64,000 bases of DNA from Rohdeia sp041398665 (GCA_041398665.1 JAWKUH010000009.1:62001-126000); one strand, 5' to 3'; positions 27,456-37,652 are shown, numbered from the stretch's first letter. Program-made: numbers and translations. Notes: a model not told the origin generated them from the letters alone.

Positions 27456-27488
27456 GCCGCCAGTGTCGGCACGCGTCGTCCGCGTCGC

Positions 27489-27695
27489 TCAGGCCTTCTT
27501 CAACGGACACGTGCTGATTCCCAGCAGCGTGTACAGCGGACACGAACCGATCAGTCCGGTGAGCAGCGGCACGACGCCGATCCAGCCCCAGGGCGTCTTC
27601 GGTCCGACGAAGACGATCGTGATGAGTCCGATGCCGAGGGCGACGCGGAGCACGCGTTCGATCACGTGCTCGTTCTTCGGGAGGATGGTGGCCAT
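27489..27695 (-). CDS. DUF2892 (YgaP-like) small membrane protein
   Basis: 68 residues. NEHVIERVLRVALGIGLI and GWIGVVPLLTGLIGSCPLYTL with GISTCPLKK is the DUF2892 signature. The two-span peptide carries two cysteines near the second span. It often accompanies rhodanese domains (as in YgaP), but none is adjacent here. Confidence 0.92.
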   Translation of the reverse strand: MATILPKNEHVIERVLRVALGIGLITIVFVGPKTPWGWIGVVPLLTGLIGSCPLYTLLGISTCPLKKA

Positions 27696-27865
27696 GGGGG
27701 CATGCTATCGACCCGCGCGAGCGCCGAGGCTTCGCCGAGGTGCGGACGGACCGGAGGCTTCGAGGCCGAGTGGATCTCGAGGCCTTCCGCTTTCCGGAAG
27801 CCGCGCGAGACCACTCGAGGAACCGCGAAGAGGCGTGCGCGCGGCCAACCCGCCGCGCGATTTGT

Positions 27866-27963
27866 CTCACAGAGGAACAAGAGGAGCGTGAACGCCTGCG
27901 ACGTGGGTCTTCCTCCTTTTCCTCCCGCATTCCTCTTGTGATAATCCCGGAAGCCGCAGGCGC
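27866..27963. repeat. Imperfect inverted element, pyrimidine-rich type (copy A)
   Basis: CTCACAGAGGAACAAGAGGAG at the left is answered by TCCTCC...CCTCTTGTG at the right, followed by CCGGAAGCCGCAGGCGC. Copy B at 28534-28630 has the same arms and the same GCCGCAGGCGC flank. No gene is supported from 27696 to 28053 apart from this element. Confidence 0.55.
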
Positions 27964-28053
27964 TGCCCGGGCGGTGAGCGGCGAAGACACGAAGCGCACG
28001 ACGAAGGCTCTCGAACGCTAGGGCCCCGCGATGGCACGTCGCTTCGCGGGTCA

Positions 28054-28459
28054 GTGGGAGGAGCGGGGCAGGATCGATCCCGGCGGACCGTCGCTCCCGT
28101 CCTCCTCGTCGTCACCGCGGTCGGCGCTTCTTTCTGGCTCAAGACGTATGGCGGACCGGATGTTCGACCGCGTCACGGTGCGCAACGTTCCCGAGCGCGA
28201 CCGTCGAGATGCCGATGGCCGACGCCGGCCACTCCCTTTCTCCGCTCCGCGGGATCAGGACGCTCGAGCCCGGTGAGTCGACCGACCTCGACATCGTGGT
28301 CGCGAGCCGGACGATCCGCGTGACGTGAGCGTGACGGGCGCCGCGCCATGCACACCTTCGAGTTCGAGGCGAACGACGACGAGACGAGCCGCGACTGCTG
28401 CTGACTTCACTACGTCGTCGAGATCGACGACGACGGTGCGGTGCTGGTCGAGCGTTGAT
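28054..28459 (+). CDS. Small membrane-anchored hypothetical protein, frameshifted
   Basis: Rejoining three frames gives one plausible protein. TVAPVLLVVTAVGASFWLKT is an N-terminal membrane span. FDRVTVRNV and then SATVEMPMADAGHSLSPL, LEPGESTDLDIVVASRTIRV follow, a beta-sandwich-like part. Finally come HTFEFEANDDETSRDC and HYVVEIDDDGAVLVER with a stop at 28457-28459. At least three indels separate these pieces, in the same stretch where the cyanophycin genes are also broken. Start uncertain: GTG 28054, or ATG 28031 in another frame. Confidence 0.5.
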
Positions 28460-28533
28460 CGCCGCGCTGTGGAGGCTCCGGTTCGGCATCGAAAGGCCGA
28501 GAGGGCGGCGCGCGCAGGCCTCCCGCCCGCTCG

Positions 28534-28630
28534 CTCAGAGGAATTGAGGTGCTGAGGAGGCCCGTGACGCGGGCCTCCTTCCTCCTTCCTCCTGTTCCTC
28601 TGTGAGAGACTTCCTGGTGCCGCAGGCGCC
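28534..28630. repeat. Inverted element copy B, with a terminator-like hairpin
   Basis: Related to copy A at 27.9 kb. It contains a perfect 10-base stem, AGGAGGCCCG at 28555-28564 and its complement at 28570-28579, loop TGACG. The element ends with GTTCCTCTGTGAGAG and the GCCGCAGGCGCC flank. It sits about 20 bases past the stop of the - strand Mur-ligase gene and could end that transcript. Confidence 0.6.
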
Positions 28631-28651
28631 GTTCGCGAGCATTGCCCATGC

Positions 28652-30274
28652 TCAGCGCGCCGCACGTCGCACGAGCGCCAGCGTTTCGCGCATGCGCCAG
28701 GAGGACGAGGACGTCGCCGGGCTCCGCCCAGTCGAGCGCGTAGCGGAACGCATCGAGCCTCGCCGGCGAGGACGACTCGCTTGTCGTGGCGCTCCCGCTG
28801 CACGGAGTTCGTCCGCGAGCATCTTCGGCACCACGCCGGGCCTTCTCGCGACCGCGCAGGACCTCCGTCAGCTCCTTGATCACGATCAGGTCGGGCCGCG
28901 CACGGCCACGTCGTGCGCGCGAGCCCTTGATCGAGTCGTCGTCGCGGTCGCCGGCCTGACCGATCACGACGAGCAGGCGCTCGCCGTCCATCGCTCGCGC
29001 CGTGTCGATCGCGACGGTGCCGTGCGGGTTGTGCGAAGTCGACGAGACGCGCGCCCGCCAGATCGTCGAAGACCTCGGAGCGCCCGGGGTTCTCGCCGGG
29101 GCGTGCCGAACGCCAGCAGTCCGCCGGCGGCGTCGATCCCGAGTTCGCGCGCCAGGGCGCACGCCGCCAACGCGTTGCGCACGTTGTGCATCGCCGTTCC
29201 GCCGAGCGTGATCGGGACTTCCTCGGCGCGCGCGACGACCGTGCTCTCGCCGCCTCCGCGCAGCACGAGTTCGCCGTCCTCGAACAGTGCCGCGCCGCCG
29301 CCGCTCGCCAGGTGCTCGCGCAGCGAGGGCCGCTTCGATCGAGCGAGAACCACACGATGCGCTGGTTCTGCGCGCGAGCTGCGCCCGCGCCGCGCCACGA
29401 TCTCGTCGTCGGCGTCGAGCACGAGCACCGGCGCGGCGTGCGCCACCACGAACTTCGTGTCGGCGAGGCCCCTTGAGCGAGCCGACGCCCCACTCGCCGA
29501 GGTGGTCGGCCGTTGAGCACCGCGGCGACGGTGCAGCGTTCGAGCGCGAGTCCGCGCCGCAGCATCCTGCCGCGCCGCCTCGAGCAGACCGACCGTCGGT
29601 CGCGCAGCGCGAGGCGCGCACCCCCGGGCCGGACCAGTCGCCGCGATCGAGAACCTCGTCGCCGACGCGCACCCAGTCCGTCGACGCCCGGGACGTGGCC
29701 CGCCGCCGTCGCGATCGCCGCGAGCGCGCGCGTCGTCGTGCTCTGCCGTTCGTGCCCGTCACCATCGCCGTCGGCACGTCGTGCACGCGCGACCAGTCGA
29801 CGGAAGTGTGGGAGGGCACCTCGCGCGGGCCACGTCCGCGAGCCCGCACCCATGCCGACGGTCGTCGTCCCACAGGAACGCGACGCTCCGCGGAGGCTCG
29901 CGGCATCGCGATCAGCGGCGGTTCGCCTCCTCCGCGACCTTCGCGCGGAGCCTTCGGCGACGTCGTCGTCGACGCTCGACGGATTCTTCGGCGAGTCGCG
30001 TTCACGCGCCGCAGCGGACCGTTGACCTCGGTCGCGGCGTAGAGCGCGTCGAGCGTCGAACGCGAGGTTCGCGCCGCCCTCGAAGCGACGCTCCGCGAAC
30101 TGCACGGCGGCAACCCGCTCGCGGCGCAGCAGCGCTCGAATCCTCGTCGCGCCACAGCGCGATCGCGCGCTCCTGCGCGTCCTCGCCGGAGCGGAAGCGC
30201 ACGTCGAGGATCGCCCTCGGACGGCTCCAGAGGATGTTGGCGCCGGTGAGGCGGCGCGAGTCGACCTGCTCCAT
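28652..30274 (-). CDS. Mur-ligase family paralogue of cyanophycin synthetase, heavily frameshifted
   Basis: The pieces read in order DSRRLTGANILWSRPRAILDV (ATG at 30274), FEGGANLAFD, ALYAATEVN, VGMGAGSRTWP, the P-loop VTGTNG, RVGDEVLDRGDWSGPG, ARLALRD, DHLGEWGVGSLKG, VLVLDADDEIVAR, AMHNVRNALAACALARELG, NPHGTVAIDTARAMDGERLLVVIG, LIVIKELTEVLRG and ALDWAEPGDVLVLLAHA. They end MRETLALVRRAAR at 28652. This is an ATP-dependent amino-acid ligase core without the CphA ATP-grasp domain. I count at least eight shifts in 1.6 kb. Being third in a cphB-cphA operon, it probably acts in cyanophycin or a related peptide (inference). Confidence 0.75.
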
Positions 30275-30425
30275 CGGGATCGGCGGCGGGACCTTCGGAT
30301 CAGTCTTCCGGCTCTTTCCGCCGCGCGAGCTGACGCCTCGCTCGTCGCGCACGATCTGGTCGGACGGGCCGAACGACACTGGAGGCTGCCGATACCGAAA
30401 CGCAGCGCGGGACCTGCTTCGGTCG

Positions 30426-33069
30426 CTACGCTTCGACCTCCTTGCCCGGCTCGAACTCGGTGATCTGCTTCCAGCAGCGGTCGACTACGTCGCCGAACGC
30501 GAGCACGAGGTCGCCGGGACGCGGCGCGCGTTCGAGCGCGTGCTGGAGCGCCGCCGGTTCCTCCGGGATCACCACGATCCGATCCTCGGTGACGCCGTTC
30601 TCGACCAACGCCTTGCGCAGGATCAGCGCACCTCGCCGCCGTCGCGTCCGCGCAGGTTGTCGTCGCGTCGACACGTAGGCCAGAAGTGTCCCGCGCAGAT
30701 CCGCGCGATCTCGCGCAGGTCCTCGTCGCGGCGGTCGCTGGGTCTCGCGAGACCACGATGCGCTCGCCGACGTCGAGGCGGTCGGGATCACCCATCGCTT
30801 CACCGCGGCCGGGTTGTGGCCGTAGTCGAGGATGACCTGGAACGGGTGCTGGTCGTAGATGTTCATCCGACTCCGGCAAGCTCGGCGAAGACGGACGCCG
30901 GAAGGTCTGGTGCCGAGCATCCGTCGAGCTTGACGCCCATGCAGTCACGGCGGTCGCGAATATCGCGTTCTGCACGTTGTGCAGCGCGCGGCCCTCGAGC
31001 GTCGCCGGGATGGTGTGCGTCCAGAGTGGATGTGCGGAGCCGCTGTCGTAGAGCGTGATTACGTGGCCCGCCATGCCCTGTTCGAGCACGACGGCGCGAC
31101 CGCCCGCGAGGATAGGGCCGTGCACCAGCGGGTGCGCGGGGTTCATCGTGACGTAGCAATCTTTGGCCCTGGTCCAGTCGGCCAGGTGTAGGCAGTGCTC
31201 GTCGTCCGCGTTCAGCACCGCCCAGTCGCGCGCGACCTCGATGACGATGCGCTTGACCTCGGCGAGCTCCTCGAGCGTGTCGATGCCCTTGAGACCGAGG
31301 TGGTCCGACTGCACGTTGAGCACGGCGCCGACGTTGCAGCGCTTGTAGCCCATGCCTCGGCGCAGCAGTCCGCCGCGCGCGGTCTCGAGCACCGCGACCT
31401 CGACGCTCGGGTCGCGCAGCACCATGCGCGCCGCGACGGGCCCGGTCAGGTCGCCCTCGACGGTCTTGTGTCCGTCGATGTAGACGGCGTCGGTCGGTCG
31501 TGAGTCCGACGACCTTTCCTGCAGCTTGAAGATGTGCGCCGTCATGCGCGACGTCGTCGTCTTGCCGTTCGTGCCGGTGATCGACGCGATCGGGATGCGC
31601 GACGGCGTGCCCGGCGGGAACAGCATGTCGATGACGGGCCCGGCGACGTCGCGCGGCGTGCCCTCGGATGGCGCGACGTGCATGCGGAAGCCGGGCGCCG
31701 CGTTGACCTCGCAGATCGCGCCGCCGGTCTCGCGGAACGACAGCGTGATGTCGCTCGTGAGGAAGTCGACGCCGCCGACGTCGAGACCGACCGCCTTGAT
31801 CGCGCGCTCCGCCATGTCGCGCACGTCGGGGTGGATCACGTCGGTCACGTCGATCGCCGTGCCGCCGGTCGAGAGGTTGCCGGTGGAGCGCAGGTACACC
31901 GCTTCGCCCGCGGGCGGCACGCTGTTCTCGTCGTAGCCGAGCTTCGCGAGCAACCGCTGCGCCTGGTGGTCGAGTTCGAGCCGCGTGAGGATCTTCTCGT
32001 GCCCGATGCCGCGGCGCGGGTCGCGGTTCGTGATCTCGACCAGCTCCGCGACGGTGTGCACGCCGTCACCGACGACGTGACCGGGGACGCGCTTGCTCGC
32101 GGCGACGAGCTTGCCGTTCACCACGAGAAGTCGGTGGTCGAAGCCGGTGATGTAGCTCTCGACGAGGACGGAGCGCGAGTGCTCGCGCGCCTGCTCGAAC
32201 GCGGTGCGCACCGACGGCTCGTCGGTGAGGTGGATCGACACGCCGCGGCCGTGGTTGGCGTTGAGCGGCTTGACGACGACGGGGAAGCCGATCGACTTCG
32301 CGGCCTGGACGGCCTCGTCGGCGCCGTACACGAGCTGTTGCCGCGCGACGGGCAGACCGAGGTCGTGGAGCAGCTTGTTCGTCTCCTCCTTGTCGGAGGC
32401 GATCTCGACGGCGATGTGGCGCGTCTCGCTCGTGATCGTCGCCTGGATGCGCTTGCCGTACTTGCCGTGACCCAGTTGGATCAGGCTGTAGCGGTTGAGG
32501 CGCAGCCACGGCACGTCGCGCTCCTCTGCGGCGCGCACGAGCGACGCGGTCGACGGACCGAGCGCGCGGCGCTGTGCGAAGCGGATGAACTGGTCGCGTT
32601 CGCTCTCGAAGTCGAAGTCCTCGTCGCGCGAGAAGCCGGTGTCGACCGTCGGCGGCACGAGGTGCAGCAGGAGGCGCATCGCGAGCCTTCCCGCCTCGAG
32701 TCCGACCTCCTCCTGCTCGTACGTGTAGACGACGTCGTACTCGCCGAGCGTCCCCGTGCCGCGCGTCTTGCCGAAGGTCACGTTCGCGCCGGCGACGTTC
32801 TGCAGCTCGATCGCGACGTGCTCGAGGATGTGGCCCATCCACGTGCCCTCGTCCTCGGTGAGTCGGCGGACGAAGCCGCCGGGCTCGCCGTACGAGCAGC
32901 CGTGCTCCGCCAGCGTCGGGATCGCGCGCACGAGTCCGTCGGTGAACTCGCGTCCGAGGCGCGTCGACGACCAGTTCTCGAGCTCGCCGAGCTGGACGGT
33001 CAGGCGGATGACGGGGAAGTGCGCGTACAGGCTCGGTCCGAGGTAGACGGACCTGGAGACGACCTTCAT
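30426..33069 (-). CDS. cphA: Cyanophycin synthetase, 3' part frameshifted
   Basis: CphA builds multi-L-arginyl-poly-L-aspartate from Asp and Arg with ATP. The N-terminal domain begins MKVVSRSVYLGPSLYAHFPV. The ATP-grasp part holds VVVKPLNANHGRGVSIHL and GGVDFLTSDI. The Mur-ligase part holds SITGTNGKTTTSRM, VAVLETARGGLLRRGMGYKR and NVQSDHLGLKG. The C-terminus reads MNIYDQHPFQVILDYGHNPAAVK, VENGVTEDRIVVIPEEP and FGDVVDRCWKQITEFEPG. The frame is clean from 33069 to about 30955; several shifts follow between about 30955 and 30600. Length near 870 residues is normal. The ATG overlaps the cphB stop (ATGA). Confidence 0.93.
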
Positions 33070-33935
33070 GAGCGGTCCTTCGGCACGCCGGCCGTGGCGC
33101 GCCGCGAGCTGAAGTCGAACGAGCCGCCCTCGACCAGGACGTGCAGCCTGACGTCGATCAGGCTGACCGGGTCGTGACGGTGCGCGGAGTCCATCGAGCT
33201 GAACTCCATGTCCGACGGGTCGACGACGGTGATCGCGCCGCTGCCGACGACCACGAGGTGGTCCTCGGAGTCGATGAACGCGGCGGTGTCCTCGTCGAGA
33301 CCGATGCCGATGCAGCGGGGGTTGTAGGAGATCGCCGTCAGCAGGCGGCCGAGTCGGTCGCGCTGGCGGAAGTGCTGGTCGATGATCAGGTTCTGCGTCA
33401 GGCCGAGGCCCGGCGCGAGCGTCACCATGTCGGCGCGCGGCGTCGAGCCCTCGTCGCCGTACGCGATCATGTGCTCGGCCATGATCGACGCGCCCGCCGA
33501 CGTGCCGCCGACGTGCAACTCACCCGCGCGGTTGCGCGAGCGGATCATGTCGGCGACGGGCGTGCCGCCGATCGTCGTGGAGATGCGCAGCTGGTTGCCG
33601 CCGGTCATGAAGACGCCGGTGGCGGTCCCGAGCTTCTCGAGCCAGTCCTCGCGCTTGCAGTCCGCGCGGTCCTCGAAGGGCAGCGAGAAGACCTCGCCGA
33701 CGCCGATCTCGCGGAAGATCTTCTCGTACGTCCCCGCGGTCTCCTTCAGTCGCGAGGCCGTCGGGACGACGGCGATGCGCGCGTCGCGCCCGCCGCAGAC
33801 CTCGGCGAAGCGCGAGAGGATCGGAGGGTTCCGGACCTTCTCCTCCGCTCCGCCGATGGGGACGATGTAGCCGCGGACGGCACCGTTCGCATCGCGGCCG
33901 ATCACCTCGCGGCCGCTCGTCTTCGTCGTGGTCAA
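33066..33935 (-). CDS. cphB: Cyanophycinase (S51 serine peptidase)
   Basis: Cyanophycinase cuts cyanophycin to beta-Asp-Arg dipeptides. The start GYIVPIGGAEEK, the nucleophile elbow VGGTSAGASIMAEHMI, TGGNQLRI, LGLTQNLIIDQHFRQRDRLGRL and GIGLDEDTAA are all as in CphB. The TTG at 33935 gives 289 residues. An in-frame ATG at 34082 would add 49 unlikely residues and starts inside a repeat element. It is first in the operon and is coupled to cphA by a 4-base overlap, so synthesis and breakdown are made from one transcript. Confidence 0.92.
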   Translation of the reverse strand: MTTTKTSGREVIGRDANGAVRGYIVPIGGAEEKVRNPPILSRFAEVCGGRDARIAVVPTASRLKETAGTYEKIFREIGVGEVFSLPFEDRADCKREDWLEKLGTATGVFMTGGNQLRISTTIGGTPVADMIRSRNRAGELHVGGTSAGASIMAEHMIAYGDEGSTPRADMVTLAPGLGLTQNLIIDQHFRQRDRLGRLLTAISYNPRCIGIGLDEDTAAFIDSEDHLVVVGSGAITVVDPSDMEFSSMDSAHRHDPVSLIDVRLHVLVEGGSFDFSSRRATAGVPKDRS

Positions 33936-34084
33936 CGCTTCTTCGGGATCGGGTGGGGACGCGCCCCGATCCCGCGACGGGGAACGGCGCGACCCGCCAT
34001 GATCCGCGGCGCGAGCGGCGTCCGCAAGGGCGGGGGTGAGATCGGGCGCGCCGACGGCGCCCGCGGCGCCGGACCCACACATTG

Positions 34085-34328
34085 CACAGGGAGACACGGA
34101 GAACACAGAGAGGCTGCACGGGAATCGCGCGGCCCGACCGACGAACCTCTCTGTCGCTGTCGGCACGACCGCTGACGCGGTCCTTCGCAGAGCGCGCGCA
34201 TCTCTGCACGCATTCGGCGACCTCGACGGAGAGCGCGCGACCGGTCGACGGGGGAACGGACCTTTCGTCCTCTTGGTGCCGCCGAAGGCGGCGCCGCGTG
34301 GTCTCTGTGCTCTCCGTGTCTCCCTGTG
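34085..34328. repeat. Large inverted element, CACAGAG type (copy C)
   Basis: The 27-base arms at 34085-34111 and 34302-34328 are complementary with one mismatch and include GGAGACACGGAG and ACACAGAGA. Between them lies a GCCGCCGAAGGCGGCGCC hairpin (about 34279-34296), also present in copy D at 46.1 kb. No gene is supported from 33936 to 34387. It lies between the response-regulator gene and the cyanophycin operon. Confidence 0.8.
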
Positions 34329-34387
34329 ATCCCGTTCGCGCGGCCGGAGGCCGCGCCACGCCTCGAGAGCGGGTCGGCTCGGAGTGA

Positions 34388-35732
34388 CTACGCCGCCCCG
34401 CGCAGCTTCAACTCGACACCCTCGAGCGGACCCGGATCGAGGTTGAGTCGGATCGTCGTGCCCTCGGCCTCGCCGGTGCGCACGTCGATCGAGCTGCCGT
34501 GCAGGCGCGAGATCTGACGCGCGAGCGGGAGGTACAGGCGTCCGTCCTTCGAGGACAGCGACGCGTCGAAGGGTTCGAAGAGCGACTGCTGCTGCGCCGG
34601 GGTGAGCGTCGTCCCGCCCAGCTTGACCTCGAACACGAGGCTGTCGTGGTGCAGCGAGCCCGCCTGCTCGAGCGAGAGGACCGCCTCGACCTGCGAACCG
34701 GCGGGCGCGATGCCCGCGGCGACGTCGATGCAGCCGCGCACGAGGTTCTCGAGCAAGGACTCGAGCCACTTCGGGTCGCCGACGACGGAGGAGGGGAGCA
34801 CGCTGCGCTGCTTCAGCGCGAAGCCGACGCCGCGCAACGACGCGTGGCGCGAGCCGACGGACTCGATCCGCCGGAGCACCTCGAAGAAGTCCACGCTGTC
34901 CTGCTCGAGCTGCGTCTCGCCGCCCTCGAGCTTCGTCAGGTCCATGATCTGGTCGACGAGTTCGACGAGGTCTCCGGCCTCGGGCAGGATCTCCTCGAGC
35001 GCGCGCGCGAGGTTCGGGTCCTGCCGCGCGGTGTCGACGGCCTGCGAGAGACCGTCGAGCAGTCGGTGCGCCGGTGAGCCCAGCGCCTCGCCGGCGCGCA
35101 GGATGAAGTCCTGCTTGGCGCGGCTGTAGGCCTCGGCGGTCGCCTTGTCGGACTGGAGCGCGCGGTTCACCGTCTCGAGCGACGCGGTGTACGCCTTGAT
35201 CTCCTCGACGTAGAGCTTTTCGCGCTCCTGCGCGTTGCGCTTCGCGGTGAGCGCGAGCGCCATCTGCTGCACCTCGACGGAGTCGAAGGGCTTCTTCAGG
35301 ATGAGCAGCTTGTCGGTGCGGCCGAGCTTCTCGAGGATCTCGTCGTAGCTGTAGTCGGAGAAGGCCGTGCAGACCACGACCTGGAGGTCGGGGTCGACCT
35401 TCCACAGCTCGGCGATCGTCGTGATGCCGTCCCAGCCCGGGGGCATGCGGACGTCGACGAAGGCCATCGCGAACGTCTGCCGCTTCTCCGCGGCCGCCTT
35501 CACGAGTTCGAGCGCCTCCTGACCCTGGCTCGCGGTCGTGATGTCGTACGCCGTCGACGGAGCGATCTCGGGGGCCGCCGCGGGTTCGGCGTCGCCGAAG
35601 AAGTCGTCGCTCAGCGCGTCGAGCTCGGACGAGCCGCCGCCCTTGGCGCCGAGGATCTTCTTGAAGTCCTCGTGGATCGACGGGTTGTCGTCGACGACCA
35701 GGATCCGGAGGTTCTGTTCTTCGTTCCCCATG
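34388..35732 (-). CDS. Response regulator with a pseudo-histidine-kinase tail
   Basis: About 447 residues. The receiver domain begins LRILVVDDNPSIHEDFKKIL. It has an acidic, Ala/Pro-rich insertion at residues 32-60, then FVDVRMPPGWDGITTI with the phospho-acceptor Asp, and LLILKKPFDSVEVQ with the conserved Lys. A coiled segment follows, then a kinase-like part. Where a phospho-histidine would be it reads FILRAGEALGSPAHRLLDG, and the ATPase glycine boxes are degenerate (SLSSKDGRLYLPLARQI). It probably receives phosphate from the adjacent kinase; 3 bases separate the two genes. Confidence 0.88.
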
Positions 35733-35734
35733 GT

Positions 35735-37645
35735 TCACGCAGCCTTCGCCGCCGACGCGGGCAGGGGGAGTTCGAGGACGAAGCGCGCGCCCGTCCCGGG
35801 CCCGTCGCTCTCGGCGAAGAGGCGACCGCCGAGCTCGACCGCGGCGTTCGCCGCGGAGTGCAGTCCGAAGCCGTGTCCGTTGCGCTTCGTCGTGAAGCCG
35901 TGTCCGAAGATCTTGGCGAGGTTCTCGGGCGAGATCCCCATCCCGTTGTCCGTGATGACGACGCGCACCTTGTGCTCCTCCTCGGCGATGCGCACGTGGA
36001 GCTTGGGCTGACGCCCCTCGAGCCCCTGCATGGCCTGCCTCGCGTTCTGGATGACGTTCACCAGGATCTCGAGCAGCTTGTTGGGGTCGAGCGCCATCTC
36101 GTCGACGTCGTCGTACTCGCGCTCGATCTCGATGTCGGTCGACATGCTGCCCGCGCTCTTCGTGAGCTCGACCGCGCGGTCCGCCACGGTGCGCACGTCG
36201 GTGACCTCCTTGAGCGAGCTGCGGATGGCGTAGGCCTGCTGCGAGGCGACCAGTTCGGAGATGTGCGCGATGCCCTCGAGCACCTTCGACATCTCCTTCT
36301 TCGCGTTCGCCTGCTCCTCGCCGAGCTGCGTACGGAGAGCCGTCAGGAAGGGGATGAGCTTGGCGCCGCGCGGGTCGTTCGTGACGAAGCCGGCGAGGTC
36401 GTTCTCGTGGCTCTTGAGCAGGTCGACGAGCTTCTCGAACTGCGGCAGCTTGCTCTGGCGCAGCGCCTCGTCGACGAGCTGCGACCCGATGCTCACGCTG
36501 TTCAGGACGTTGCCGACGTTGTGCAGGATGCCCGTCGCGATCTCGCTCATGCCGGCGCTGTGCGCGGCGCGCACGACGGCCTGACGCGAGTCGGCGAGCT
36601 TGTCCATCATCGAGTCGAACTCGCGCGCGAGCACGCCGAGCTCGTCCTCGCGCGAACTCTCGAGGCGCGCGGTCGTGCGGTCGTCCTCGCCGATCTTGAC
36701 GGCGTGCTGGGTCAGCTCGCCGACTGGTACGAGCACGACCTTCTCGAGCAGACGCACCAGCGCGAGCAGGAGGATCAGGCCCGCCGCCAGCGTCGAGAAG
36801 AGCGCGTAGCGGATGACGGCCTGGCCCTGCGCGTGGATCGGGCGCGGGACGGTGGTCTCGAGCAGGAGCAACGGCTGGCGGTCGACGCCCTGGAGCACCG
36901 CGAAGCTCGCCATGCGGTCGTCGCCGAGCGGCGCCGTGATCGGCTTCGTCGAGCCCGTCGCCTCGTCCACGAGTTCCTTCGGGACGTCGAGCGGGCGACC
37001 GTCCCACAGCGGCTTGGCCGAGATCTCCTGTCCGATCCGTTCGCCGAGCTCGGTGAGGAGTCGGTCGTCGAGGAAGCGGCCGAGCATCACGCGTCCCACG
37101 CGCTTCGCGCCCTCGCCGATGACGGGGTGCGACGACACGAACATGGGCTTGCCGTTGACGTCGATGAAGCCGCTCGTCGAGTCCTCTTCGCGCTCCAGGC
37201 CGTTCTCGTCCTCGACGACGAGCAGACGCATGAAGCGGTTGCGCGGATCGATCCGTCCGCTCGGGAAGCGGTCGAGCGTCGTGCGCGTCGGCTCCGTCCC
37301 GCTGCGGTCGAGCGCGAGGTGCGCGAGGACCTCGCCGTCCGTGCGCGCCACGCAGACCATGTCGAACGTGTCGCCGAGGACGCGTCGCGGGTCGAAGTCC
37401 GTGGCGTCGCCCGCGAAGAGCGAGCGCACGCCGGGGTCCTTCGCGAGTTCCGAGGTGCGCGTGTCGAGGTGCTCGTTCTCCGCCTCGATCAGCATCAGGT
37501 TCCGCTGCATGTTCTCGCTCGCCTGCTGGCGGTCGAGTGCGGCGAATTGCGGCGCGAGGATCCGGCGCTGCAGGTAGTGGTCGATCGCCACGTACGCGCA
37601 GACGAGGGCCGAGAGGACCAGGAGGATCCGGACGCGGAGGCTCAT
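35735..37645 (-). CDS. Membrane sensor histidine kinase (CHASE4-like sensor, HAMP)
   Basis: 636 residues. The first span is VRILLVLSALVCAYVAIDHY. A periplasmic sensor of about 240 residues follows (DTFDMVCVARTDGEVLAH, GFIDVNGKPMFVSSHPV), of CHASE4 type. The second span is FSTLAAGLILLLALVRLLEK, then HAMP. The phospho-histidine lies in MSEIATGILHNVGNVLNSV, as in the GILHNVGN kinase subfamily. ATPase boxes are ILVNVIQNARQAM, VRVVITDNGMGISP and GHGFGLHSAANAA. It pairs with the response regulator just downstream. Confidence 0.93.
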   Translation of the reverse strand: MSLRVRILLVLSALVCAYVAIDHYLQRRILAPQFAALDRQQASENMQRNLMLIEAENEHLDTRTSELAKDPGVRSLFAGDATDFDPRRVLGDTFDMVCVARTDGEVLAHLALDRSGTEPTRTTLDRFPSGRIDPRNRFMRLLVVEDENGLEREEDSTSGFIDVNGKPMFVSSHPVIGEGAKRVGRVMLGRFLDDRLLTELGERIGQEISAKPLWDGRPLDVPKELVDEATGSTKPITAPLGDDRMASFAVLQGVDRQPLLLLETTVPRPIHAQGQAVIRYALFSTLAAGLILLLALVRLLEKVVLVPVGELTQHAVKIGEDDRTTARLESSREDELGVLAREFDSMMDKLADSRQAVVRAAHSAGMSEIATGILHNVGNVLNSVSIGSQLVDEALRQSKLPQFEKLVDLLKSHENDLAGFVTNDPRGAKLIPFLTALRTQLGEEQANAKKEMSKVLEGIAHISELVASQQAYAIRSSLKEVTDVRTVADRAVELTKSAGSMSTDIEIEREYDDVDEMALDPNKLLEILVNVIQNARQAMQGLEGRQPKLHVRIAEEEHKVRVVITDNGMGISPENLAKIFGHGFTTKRNGHGFGLHSAANAAVELGGRLFAESDGPGTGARFVLELPLPASAAKAA

Positions 37646-37652
37646 GGCTGGA

